Assembly: GCA_937897985.1 (NCBI GenBank)
Contig: CALCBD010000058.1
Coordinates: forward strand, 66,546 to 130,545
Reading direction: 5' to 3'
From: an uncultured Paludibacter sp.
Lineage (GTDB): Bacteria; Bacteroidota; Bacteroidia; Bacteroidales; Paludibacteraceae
DNA length: 64,000 bases
How positions within the stretch are numbered: the stretch's first letter is position 1; each line of letters starts with the position of its first letter. Positions 46,683-54,851 of the stretch are shown here, piece after piece. The notes under the pieces were generated by a model. The model was not told where the DNA came from. It made no database searches and was given only the letters and a program-made list of their open reading frames with translations. The position numbers and the translations under genes were made by a program.

Positions 46683-47635
46683 AAAAGATTTTAATATTTA
46701 TAATGCTCACAGTCGCCACACTGAACCTGGCATCACAAAATATACCCAATACCATTGTTGTCGACAGAGCCGGAACGGGTCACTTCCGTACCATACAGCA
46801 AGCCATCGATTCGGTACGTGCATTTAATCCGGCCGGAACAGTGACCATCTTCATCAAAAAAGGATTCTATAAAGAAAAACTACTGATTCCGACCCACATT
46901 TGCAACCTGCACATTGTTGGCGAAGACCGCGACCAAACAATAATAAATTACGACGATCACGCAAATATTAATAAAATGGGAACTTTCAGGACTTCGACCC
47001 TGAAGATTTGTGGTAATGACATACTAATGGAAAATATAACCGTCGAAAATTCAGCGGCACAATTGGGTCAGGCAGTGGCACTACATGTCGAAGGCGACCG
47101 TATAACCTTCCGCAACTGCCGTTTCCTCGGCAACCAGGACACCATCTACGCCGGACGCGAAAATTCACGACAGTTATTTGAAAATTGCTATATTGAAGGA
47201 ACAACCGATTTTATATTCGGTCCGTCCACAGCATGGTTCGAAGGATGCACCATACATTGTAAACGCAATTCGTACATAACTGCAGCCAATACACCGCAGT
47301 ACATCGAATACGGATTCATATTTAATCACTGCAATATAACCCTTGCCGACAGCGTGACAGCCATGTATCTGGGCAGGCCATGGCGGGCATATTCGATGAC
47401 GGTTTTTATGAATTGCAAGCTGCCCAAAGGTATACAACCATCCGGTTGGGACAACTGGAAAAACCCTGAAAATGAAAAAACAGCCCGTTATGCCGAATAC
47501 AATAACACCGGCGATGGCGCCTCAACCGGACAACGCGTGAAATGGGCCGGCATCCTTAACAAAGCAGAAGCTTCGAAAATAACACCGGAGCAAGTCTTCA
47601 AAAGAACTGATTCATGGATTCCTGCAACGAAATAG
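46679..47635 (+). CDS. Pectinesterase (CE8), short periplasmic form
   Basis: A 318-residue exported pectin methylesterase (signal ILIFIMLTVATLNLASQ). Catalytic motifs are LGQAVALHVEG, FLGNQDTIYAG and TTDFIFGPSTAWFEGC with the two aspartates, and LGRPWRAYS with the Arg. It has no Ig repeats or T9SS tail, unlike the long enzyme at 29982. Translation is coupled to the preceding lyase by an ATGA overlap, so the pair would de-esterify and cut oligomers together in the periplasm. Confidence 0.95.
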   Translation: MKKILIFIMLTVATLNLASQNIPNTIVVDRAGTGHFRTIQQAIDSVRAFNPAGTVTIFIKKGFYKEKLLIPTHICNLHIVGEDRDQTIINYDDHANINKMGTFRTSTLKICGNDILMENITVENSAAQLGQAVALHVEGDRITFRNCRFLGNQDTIYAGRENSRQLFENCYIEGTTDFIFGPSTAWFEGCTIHCKRNSYITAANTPQYIEYGFIFNHCNITLADSVTAMYLGRPWRAYSMTVFMNCKLPKGIQPSGWDNWKNPENEKTARYAEYNNTGDGASTGQRVKWAGILNKAEASKITPEQVFKRTDSWIPATK

Positions 47636-47651
47636 TTGCAGGAATTTTTTT
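47618..47651 (+). terminator. Terminator of the pectin locus
   Basis: An 11-bp stem (ATTCCTGCAAC at 47618-47628 with GTTGCAGGAAT at 47635-47645), a six-base loop and a run of T to 47651. The stop codon of the pectinesterase gene lies at the loop, so the hairpin overlaps the end of the coding region. Confidence 0.85.
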
Positions 47652-48036
47652 GTAGAAGACTACTACTAACGGGTATTATTTTACTTCCAGATTCACTGTT
47701 GATGTTAATTACTTTCCTAAAAATGCTGTTACAATAACCATCGTTAAATAAATTTCAGCAGCATAAACAAACCTGTTTAAGCATTCAGATTTTTTTCAAT
47801 ACAAGACATCTATCACAATTCCGGCAATAAACATGAGTTTTTGCCGGAATTGTGATATTTCTTTTTCTTAATTTTCCCGGATAATTACAACTGTCCGTTT
47901 AACCAACTTTACTTTCCCATAAGGGGTTTTTAAACTCTCCTTTTAGTCGATAAAATAGCACTGCATTTATATTTATAATCAATTTGATTGTATTAGTTAT
48001 GTAACTTATGCATAGAAACATAAGTGAATGTGGCCA
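47652..48036. other. Intergenic region between pectin locus and IS element
   Basis: About 385 AT-rich bases with no credible gene. It holds a long hairpin (47812-47856) and a smaller 7-bp inverted repeat (ACTTATG at 48004-48010 with CATAAGT at 48019-48025) next to the insertion point. Confidence 0.5.
47812..47856. terminator. Long perfect hairpin, possible terminator
   Basis: A 16-bp perfect stem (ATCACAATTCCGGCAA at 47812-47827, complement at 47841-47856). The inner bases can add AAAC/GTTT, making about 20 pairs with one bulge. A T-rich stretch (ATTTCTTTTTCTT) follows on the plus strand. No gene ends close by except the pectinesterase 180 bases upstream, which already has a terminator. Confidence 0.5.
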
Positions 48037-49636
48037 CCTGACTTGTCCCTTTCAAAATTAGTGCGGTCGTAAGTTACAGATAATCAACGTTTGCTTCAAA
48101 AAAAGAGCTATTTTTACCGCACTAAAGTGTTTTTTTATGAAAATCAGAGTTATCACAACTGCCTCAAATGCCAAGGCCGTACAGGTTGTGCGATTTCAGA
48201 ACAACAAGAGAATTGTGTTACAGCATATCGGTTCTGCTCATAGTGAGGAAGAACTAAGCGAATTGATTATTATGGCAGAAGAATGGATAAAAAATTATAC
48301 TCTCCAGCTATCCGTTTTTCCTGATGAAAATCCTAACAAGTTATTACATCTGAATCACAGTACTTTTATTGGGGTTAAGTATCATTATTTCTACAATCAG
48401 ATACGTGCTGTTTTTAAGATGATGAAGCTGGATGATTTACCTGTTTTGTTAAATGATTTGGCAATAATAAGGATATTCGAACCTGCCTCAAAGCTCCGCT
48501 CTCTTGAATTATTAGAACAATTTTTCAGTGTCTGCCACAATCGTAAAACCTACTACAAGATAGCTCCTGATTGCATTAGTTTAAAGAAAACGGTGGAGGA
48601 AAAGGTCGTCAATTTTGCTAAAACTCATTATTCGTTCAATTTCGACATACTGTTTTACGATGTTACAACCCTTTATTTTGAAACATTTGAAGAAGATGAC
48701 CTTCGCAAGAACGGTTTCTCGAAAGACAACAAATCCCAACAACCACAAATACTAATCGCCCTAATGGTCAGCAAGGAAGGTTTTCCTATTGCATATGAGG
48801 TGTTTTCAGGCAATACGTTTGAAGGGCACACGATTATTCCTGTCATTAAAGATTTTATCAAACGAAATGCGGTAAAAGAATTTACAGTGGTGGCTGATGC
48901 GGCCATGATTAGCTCTGAAAACGTAAAGCAATTAACTCAAAACAATATCAACTACATTGTTGGAGCAAGGCTTGGGAATACTTCCTCAACTTTACTTGAA
49001 ACAATCGACAAGCAGATTAGCAGGGAAGATGGGAAGAGTATACGCATAAAAACGGATAACGGCTATCTGATTTGCAGCTACTCTTCAGTAAGGTATCGCA
49101 AGGATAAATACGAAATGGAGCAACAAATTGAAAGAGCCCAACAGACAATTGCCAATCCTTCAAAAAGTAAAAGATTAAAATTTACCCAAACCAAAAACCA
49201 GAAAATAGAACTAAATCAAGCGCTTATTGAGAAAACCAGGAAACTTCTCGGAATCAAAGGATATTACACCAATCTGGATGTTTCTGTTGCTGACAACAAA
49301 ACAATTATAGAACGATATCACGAGCTTTACAGAATAGAGCAAGCATTCAGAATCTCAAAAAATGACCTACAAACAAGACCTATCTTCCATTTTAAAGAAC
49401 AACCTATAAAGCTACATATACTAATATGTTTTATAGCACTGGTGGTATCGAAACATATTGAGTTGAAAACTGGAATATCAATAAGAAAATTCATTGACGA
49501 ATCTAAGAAAGTAGTTGATGGAGAAATATTGAATCAAATCACACAGAAAATAGTTACGGTGAAAGCCGAGCCAACACCCAGTATGAAAGAAATTTGCAAT
49601 AGATTATTTTCACCGCACTAAAAAGGACAAGTCAGG
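48037..49636 (+). mobile_element. IS1634/IS4-like insertion sequence
   Basis: A single transposase gene bounded by a 12-bp inverted repeat (CCTGACTTGTCC at 48037-48048; GGACAAGTCAGG at 49625-49636). A second motif TTAGTGCGGT lies inside each end (48058-48067; inverse at 49612-49621), and a third inverse copy at 48116-48125 forms a stem with the first. The spacers between outer and inner motifs differ (9 versus 3 bases). No target-site duplication is evident next to these ends, so the true limits may differ by a few bases. Confidence 0.75.
48137..49621 (+). CDS. IS1634-type DDE transposase
   Basis: A 494-residue transposase of the IS1634/IS4-like group. The RNase H-like core shows FDILFYDVTTLYFE (first Asp), FTVVADAAMISSEN with the second Asp, and the C-terminal YHELYRIEQAFRISKNDLQTR with the glutamate (Y-(2)-R-(3)-E-(6)-K-like pattern, IEQAFR). 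The N-terminal VQVVRFQNNKRIVLQHIG block is also typical. The frame is open from end to end, so it could be active. The stop codon lies inside the inner ACCGCACTAA end motif. An 8-10 bp stem (48058-48125) ahead of the start could limit read-through expression. Confidence 0.9.
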   Translation: MKIRVITTASNAKAVQVVRFQNNKRIVLQHIGSAHSEEELSELIIMAEEWIKNYTLQLSVFPDENPNKLLHLNHSTFIGVKYHYFYNQIRAVFKMMKLDDLPVLLNDLAIIRIFEPASKLRSLELLEQFFSVCHNRKTYYKIAPDCISLKKTVEEKVVNFAKTHYSFNFDILFYDVTTLYFETFEEDDLRKNGFSKDNKSQQPQILIALMVSKEGFPIAYEVFSGNTFEGHTIIPVIKDFIKRNAVKEFTVVADAAMISSENVKQLTQNNINYIVGARLGNTSSTLLETIDKQISREDGKSIRIKTDNGYLICSYSSVRYRKDKYEMEQQIERAQQTIANPSKSKRLKFTQTKNQKIELNQALIEKTRKLLGIKGYYTNLDVSVADNKTIIERYHELYRIEQAFRISKNDLQTRPIFHFKEQPIKLHILICFIALVVSKHIELKTGISIRKFIDESKKVVDGEILNQITQKIVTVKAEPTPSMKEICNRLFSPH

Positions 49637-49800
49637 AGGAATATAAAAAGCACATTGTTACTCAAAACCAATACAGGAACGTTCGCGAATTTATACGTGA
49701 TTTTGATAAACACAAAAGTAAGTTTAAGAAAGTCATTTCAGAACAAGAAAATGATTATAACAACCTGTTATTCAGTATATTCAAAACCACAATTGAATGA
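49633..49800 (+). pseudogene. 3' remnant of an unknown gene next to the IS
   Basis: An open frame enters from the IS end and reads QEEYKKHIVTQNQYRNVREF, then IRDFDKHKSKFKKVISEQEN and DYNNLLFSIFKTTIE before TGA. No start codon of its own was seen outside the IS. The sequence is lysine-rich and helical. It may be the tail of a gene interrupted or deleted by the insertion. Family not recognised, and chance coding is possible. Confidence 0.35.
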
Positions 49801-49880
49801 TGTGGATATCCACAAAGATAAGTAACTGAATATCAGCACTTACTTCAATTCGCTTTACTGATAATCAAATATCTAACAAA

Positions 49881-49914
49881 AAAAATGGCTCTTATAAATA
49901 GAGCCATTTTTTTT
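49881..49914 (+). terminator. Intrinsic terminator
   Basis: TGGCTCT at 49886-49892 pairs with AGAGCCA at 49900-49906, extended by A5/T5, with a seven-base loop and eight T. It would end transcripts from the IS or the gene remnant before the restriction island. Confidence 0.8.
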
Positions 49915-50207
49915 ATGTCAGAGTTACCTTGTCAACTTGTCTTATACTTCCCGAAGAGGAAGCGGATTTGAAAAATCCGCTTTAAAGGGGAAGAATCTCT
50001 TATATTTGATCTTATAATAAAAATCTCTTACATGTAAATTTATTAAATATCTTAATATCAATTTATTACAAAATCTGATTAAATAGGGTTATTGAATAAT
50101 ATCTAAAATAGAAAAAAGTAGAAAAAAATGAGAAGAAATTCAAAAAAAGATGAAATACAAATTCGACAATAAATTAACAAATAAGCATAAATATAACTAT
50201 TTTTTTG

Positions 50208-50215
50208 TAGTTTTG
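50208..50215 (+). promoter_or_regulatory. -7 box of the restriction-modification operon
   Basis: TAGTTTTG, 53 bases before the hsdM start. No good -33 element was seen in the A/T-rich upstream stretch. Confidence 0.4.
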
Positions 50216-50268
50216 TGGAATATAAAAGTGAGATTTTAAATCTCTGATTATTTTTTAATTTTAAAATA

Positions 50269-52731
50269 ATGGCCATTAAAAAATCGGAGTTATACAGCAC
50301 TCTATGGAAAAGCTGTGATGAATTGCGCGGAGGAATGGACGCCAGCCAATACAAGGATTATGTATTGGTGGTATTATTCGTAAAGTATGTAAGCGATAAA
50401 TATAAAAACGACCCTGATTCGTTGATTGAGATACCCGAAGGGTGTACATTCGACGATTTTATTGCACTGAAAGGCAAATCGAATATAGGGGAAGAAATCA
50501 ATAAAAAGATGTCGGCACTGGCAGAGGCCAATGATTTGGGTGGGGTGATTAATGTGGCTGATTTTTGCGATGAACAGAAGCTGGGTAAAGGCAAGGATTT
50601 GGTGGATACGGTAAGTAACCTGATTGGGATTTTCCAATCATCCGGTTTGGACTTTGGGAAAAATCGAGCAAGCGATGATGACCTGATGGGCGACGCATAC
50701 GAATACCTGATGAAACACTTTGCCAGCGAAAGCGGTAAAAGCAAAGGTCAGTTTTATACGCCTGCCGAAGTAAGCCGTATTATGGCAAAGGTGATTGGGC
50801 TGCAAAATGCACAAGGCGTTTCGACCACCATTTACGATCCCGCCTGTGGTTCGGGTTCGTTATTGCTGCGGGCATTGGCCGAAACGCGCAATGGGGCCAC
50901 CCTGTACGGACAGGAGAAAGACAGTGCCACGGTGGGTTTGGCAAAGATGAACATGATTCTGCACGGCGAAAATACGGCAGATATTAAACAAGGCGATACC
51001 ATTAATAACCCGCAACATAAATCGAAAGAGCATGTTAATGCGTTGGTAACTTACGATTTCGTTGTGGCCAATCCGCCCTTTTCTACCAAATCGTGGCTGA
51101 AGAGTGCGCTGGAAGAAGATATTTATGGACGCTGGAACTCAACCATAGGTGTACCACCCGAAAAGAACGGTGACTATGCTTTTCTGCTCCATATTATCCG
51201 CACCATGAACCGCACGGGACAAGGCGCCTGTATTTTGCCTCACGGTGTATTGTTCCGTGGAAATGCCGAAGCCACTATCCGTAAAAATATTGTGGACAAA
51301 GGAGTGATTAAAGGCATTATTGGTTTGCCTGCCAACCTGTTCTACGGCACGGGTATTCCGGCCTGTATTATTGTGCTGGATAAAAAAGATGCTGCCACGC
51401 GCAAAGGCATTTTTATGATTGATGCCAAAGCAGGATTTGCAAAGGATGGGCCGAAAAACCGATTGCGGGAGCAGGATGTACGCAAAATAGTAGATACCTG
51501 GGAAGCGCAAAAGCCCGTAGCCCATTATGCCCGCTTTGTGGATAAAGAAGAAATTGTACGCAACGAAAACAACCTGAATTTGCCCCGCTATATTGAGTCG
51601 GAAGATACCGAAATTGCACAGGACATAGAAGCACACCTCCGGGGAGGATTGCCCACACACGATATTGATTTGCTGCAACATTACTGGGAAGCCTGCCCGG
51701 GTTTGAAGGATGCACTGTTTACACCCGACACGCAGCGTGATGGCTATATGAAATTGCAATGTCCAAAGGAACAGATACGGGAAACCATACAGCAGCACCC
51801 CAATTTCATAGCACAGGACGAACGTTACAAAGCCCATTTCAACGAATGGAAAGCAGAAGTAGCGGATCTGCTGCACGGAATAAATGCCGATACCAAACCC
51901 AAGAACCTGATACAGGAACTGGGCGATTTGTTGCTGGAAAAATTTGCCAGTAATACCTTTTTGGTGGAAGCCTACGATGTGTATGAGCAATTGCTCACCT
52001 ACTGGAACGACACCATGCAGGACGATGCCTACCTGATAGCAGCTGATGGATGGAAAGCTGAGCTTTACACTCCACAACCCGCAGCCAAAAAAGACAAAGA
52101 AGGCAATCTGAAAAAGGTAAAAGAGAAAAAAGCATCCACGCCCGAAGATGTGGTGTGCGATCTCCTGCCCGTGTCGGTAGTGATAGATGCCTGCTTTGGG
52201 GAGATGAAAGCACTGATATTGGCAGCCGAGGAAAAAATAGCCGAAGGCGAAACGGCACTCAATGAATTATTGGAAGAAGAAGCCGAAAATTTCTTAGACA
52301 GTAGCAACTTTGCGAACGATACCATTAACGACGGCAATGTAAAAAAACGCATCCGCGACCTGAAAAGCAAACCAGATGCTAAAGCCGAAATAAAGGTGTT
52401 GGAAAAATACCTGGCGATAAAAGAGGATATAGCCGATGGCAAACGGGTGCAAAAAGCCCTGAAATACGAATTATTGGAGATGCTGGTAAAGAAATACGAC
52501 AACTTAACCGAAGCAGAAACCAAACAATTGGTGGTAGAGAACAAATGGATGGCTACACTGGCTGCCCTATTGGAGAGTGAAATGCAACAAATCAGCCTAA
52601 ACCTGACCTCCCGCGTAAGCGAACTTGCCGAACGTTATGCCCAAACCCTATCTGCAATCGATGCCGAGATCGTGGACTTGGAAGAGAAAGTAAAAAGTCA
52701 CCTTCAGAAAATGGGATTTGTATGGAACTAG
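50269..52731 (+). CDS. hsdM: Type I restriction-modification methyltransferase subunit HsdM
   Basis: An 820-residue N6-adenine methyltransferase subunit. The N-terminal helical domain has LWKSCDELRGGMDASQYKDY. The SAM-binding motif I is IYDPACGSGSLLLR near residue 188, preceded by GQFYTPAEVSRIM. Catalytic motif IV is VVANPPFSTKSW (NPPF) near residue 266. The C-terminal half (about 480-820) is a long helical extension with predicted coiled coils (EEKIAEGETALNELLEEEA; SRVSELAERYAQTLSAIDAE). This makes it much longer than the 500-residue EcoKI type. It overlaps the next gene by 10 bases. Confidence 0.95.
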   Translation: MAIKKSELYSTLWKSCDELRGGMDASQYKDYVLVVLFVKYVSDKYKNDPDSLIEIPEGCTFDDFIALKGKSNIGEEINKKMSALAEANDLGGVINVADFCDEQKLGKGKDLVDTVSNLIGIFQSSGLDFGKNRASDDDLMGDAYEYLMKHFASESGKSKGQFYTPAEVSRIMAKVIGLQNAQGVSTTIYDPACGSGSLLLRALAETRNGATLYGQEKDSATVGLAKMNMILHGENTADIKQGDTINNPQHKSKEHVNALVTYDFVVANPPFSTKSWLKSALEEDIYGRWNSTIGVPPEKNGDYAFLLHIIRTMNRTGQGACILPHGVLFRGNAEATIRKNIVDKGVIKGIIGLPANLFYGTGIPACIIVLDKKDAATRKGIFMIDAKAGFAKDGPKNRLREQDVRKIVDTWEAQKPVAHYARFVDKEEIVRNENNLNLPRYIESEDTEIAQDIEAHLRGGLPTHDIDLLQHYWEACPGLKDALFTPDTQRDGYMKLQCPKEQIRETIQQHPNFIAQDERYKAHFNEWKAEVADLLHGINADTKPKNLIQELGDLLLEKFASNTFLVEAYDVYEQLLTYWNDTMQDDAYLIAADGWKAELYTPQPAAKKDKEGNLKKVKEKKASTPEDVVCDLLPVSVVIDACFGEMKALILAAEEKIAEGETALNELLEEEAENFLDSSNFANDTINDGNVKKRIRDLKSKPDAKAEIKVLEKYLAIKEDIADGKRVQKALKYELLEMLVKKYDNLTEAETKQLVVENKWMATLAALLESEMQQISLNLTSRVSELAERYAQTLSAIDAEIVDLEEKVKSHLQKMGFVWN

Positions 52732-53585
52732 CAAAAAGCAATATCGAAAATAAAATATACCTGGTGCGAGGCGTACAGGTAATGCTTGATAGCGACCTGG
52801 CAGAATTATACAACACTGAAACAAAATTCATTAACAGAGCTGTTAAGCGCAACGCAAGCCGTTTTCCAACTGAATTTATGTTTCAGTTAACTGAGGAGGA
52901 ATGGCAAAACTTGAAGTTCCAATCTGGCACCTCAAGCGAGGGACATGGAGGAAGACGGTATTACCCCAATGCATTTACGGAACAGGGAATTGCTATGCTA
53001 TCGGCTGTGCTGCATACCGAAATAGCCGTGAATGTCAGCATTCAAATAATGAAAGCCTTTGTTGTGATGCGAAAATCCTTAGGGCAAATACATGGTTTAT
53101 TGCAACGCATGGAGGGATTGGAACTAAAACAATTGAACACCGACCAAAAAATTGAACAGGTTTTCAGACTGCTGGATAAAGAAATCAGCCCCAAACAGGG
53201 AATCTTTTTCGAAGGCCAACTATTTGATGCACATGTGTTTGTAAGCGACCTGATAAAGACTTCGAAAACGTCAATTATCGTGGTGGATAATTATGTTGAT
53301 GAAACCACCTTACTACTGCTTAGTAAACGCAATGAAGATGTGGAATGCAAAGTATTGACACGTATTAGTGCAACTTTAAGAAAAGATTTGGAAAAACACA
53401 ACCAACAATATCCCTACATTGAATTGATAGAAAACAGAGGAAGCCACGACAGATTTATTATAATTGACAATTCTCGCTTATATCATTTTGGGGCTTCGCT
53501 CAAAGACCTTGGCAAGAAATGCTTTGCTTTTAGCCAAATGGACAATCTGCTTCCTGAACTCTCACAAAAACTAATTAAGTTATGA
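52722..53585 (+). CDS. ORF6N-domain protein with PLD-like C-terminus
   Basis: A 287-residue protein. Residues about 9-95 match the ORF6N domain (KIYLVRGVQVMLDSDLAELY, KFINRAVKRNASRFPTEFMF, YPNAFTEQGIAMLSAVL), a phage-derived DNA-binding module. A helical linker follows. The C-terminal half resembles a phospholipase D-like fold (SKTSIIVVDNYVDETTLLLL; GSHDRFIIIDNSRLYHFGAS), where the usual H-x-K is H-D-R. It overlaps hsdM by 10 and hsdS by 4 bases, so it is translated with them. Such genes often occur in type I restriction loci, with unknown role. Confidence 0.88.
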   Translation: MELAKSNIENKIYLVRGVQVMLDSDLAELYNTETKFINRAVKRNASRFPTEFMFQLTEEEWQNLKFQSGTSSEGHGGRRYYPNAFTEQGIAMLSAVLHTEIAVNVSIQIMKAFVVMRKSLGQIHGLLQRMEGLELKQLNTDQKIEQVFRLLDKEISPKQGIFFEGQLFDAHVFVSDLIKTSKTSIIVVDNYVDETTLLLLSKRNEDVECKVLTRISATLRKDLEKHNQQYPYIELIENRGSHDRFIIIDNSRLYHFGASLKDLGKKCFAFSQMDNLLPELSQKLIKL

Positions 53586-54829
53586 GTAATATCAAACAAG
53601 GATATAAGCAAACGGATATTGGAGTGATTCCGGAGGATTGGGAAGTGAAAACTATTTGCGATGGTATTGCAGAAGTAAAAAGTGGAAAACGATTGCCTAT
53701 GGGATATTATGTGAGTGACACAAAATCTGAGCACCCATATATTAGAGTAATTGATATGATGGTTGGCGGTATTGATACCTCAGATATAAAATATGTCCCT
53801 AATGAAGCATATCCTCCAATATCAAACTATCGTATATTTGTAGATGATATATTCATTTCAGTTGCAGGCACGTTAGGTTTAGTGGGTAAAATTCCTAAAG
53901 AACTTGATGGAGCTAATCTTACTGAAAATGCAAATAGATTAACCCGAATAAATTGCAATAGAGATTATTTGATGTATTATTTGTTATCTCCATTGATTCA
54001 AAATGTAATCCTATCAGAACAAACTATTGGAGCACAGCCAAAACTTGCGTTAAATAGAATAAGAAATTTTCAAATAGGATTACCACCTACAATTCAAGAA
54101 CAAACCGCCATAGCCACTGCCCTGAGCGATACCGATGCATTGATAGCCGCATTGGATAAGAAAATAGCCAAAAAGCAACAAATCAAGCAGGGCGCTATGC
54201 AACAACTGCTTACCGGAAAGAAACGATTGCCAGGGTTTAGCGGGGAATGGGTGGAGAAGAGAGTTGATGAGTTTTCAGATACTTCTTCTGGTGGAACACC
54301 TTCAAGATCAAACAGTAATTTCTATACGGGAAACATTCCTTGGGTAACAACAGGTGAATTAAACGATGGATATATAAGCTGTACTAAGGAATATATTTCT
54401 GAAGAGGCTTTAAATTGTTCATCTGCTAAGTTATTTCCAGCAAATACAGTTCTTATGGCAATGTATGGTGCTACAATTGGGAAATTAGGAATAATAAATA
54501 TACCTGCTTCAACAAACCAAGCGTGTTGTGCTTTTTTGTGTGATAATCAACTTGTTGATAATAAGTTTCTTTTTTACAAACTGAGGTTTATTAGAAATGA
54601 ATTGATTTCTTTAGGAAGTGGTGCAGGCCAACCCAATATAAGTCAGACTGTTATTAGGAATCTTAGTCTATGTATGCCCAATACAATAACCGAGCAAATC
54701 GCTATTGCCCAAATCCTCACCGATATGGATAATGAAATAGCGCAGCTTGAAAAAGAGCGGGATAAATACAAAGAACTTAAAGCAGGGATGATGCAGGTGC
54801 TGCTGACGGGAAAGGTGAGGTTGGTTTGA
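53582..54829 (+). CDS. hsdS: Type I restriction-modification specificity subunit HsdS
   Basis: A 415-residue specificity protein with the classical two-fold plan. Target-recognition domain 1 spans about 15-170 (IGVIPEDWEVKTICDGIAEV). The first conserved helix ends in LDKKIAKKQQIKQGAMQQLL and LTGKKRLPGF. Domain 2 spans about 216-370 (YTGNIPWVTTGELNDGYI). The second conserved helix holds MDNEIAQLEKERDKYKEL and LLTGKVRLV. It decides the bipartite DNA target. Both domains are distinctly more AT-rich than hsdM, as usual for exchanged specificity domains. Confidence 0.95.
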   Translation: MSNIKQGYKQTDIGVIPEDWEVKTICDGIAEVKSGKRLPMGYYVSDTKSEHPYIRVIDMMVGGIDTSDIKYVPNEAYPPISNYRIFVDDIFISVAGTLGLVGKIPKELDGANLTENANRLTRINCNRDYLMYYLLSPLIQNVILSEQTIGAQPKLALNRIRNFQIGLPPTIQEQTAIATALSDTDALIAALDKKIAKKQQIKQGAMQQLLTGKKRLPGFSGEWVEKRVDEFSDTSSGGTPSRSNSNFYTGNIPWVTTGELNDGYISCTKEYISEEALNCSSAKLFPANTVLMAMYGATIGKLGIINIPASTNQACCAFLCDNQLVDNKFLFYKLRFIRNELISLGSGAGQPNISQTVIRNLSLCMPNTITEQIAIAQILTDMDNEIAQLEKERDKYKELKAGMMQVLLTGKVRLV

Positions 54830-54851
54830 GAAAAAATAAAAATCTAATTAT

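Larger units (their letters stand above)
49801..50268. other. Intergenic region ahead of the restriction island
   Basis: About 470 bases, very AT-rich toward the right. It holds the terminator at 49881, a nested hairpin at 49947-49993 (outer CTTCCC/GGGAAG, inner AGCGGATTT at 49961-49969 with AAATCCGCT at 49973-49981) and the hsdM -7 box at 50208. No gene is apparent. Confidence 0.5.

Noticed and set aside
48058..48125. Group II intron or attenuator RNA ahead of the transposase
   Set aside because: Only one simple stem built from the IS end motif is present; nothing supports a larger RNA.
50358..52544. Several long minus-strand frames across hsdM
   Set aside because: Antisense shadows of a well-supported hsdM; no recognisable domains.
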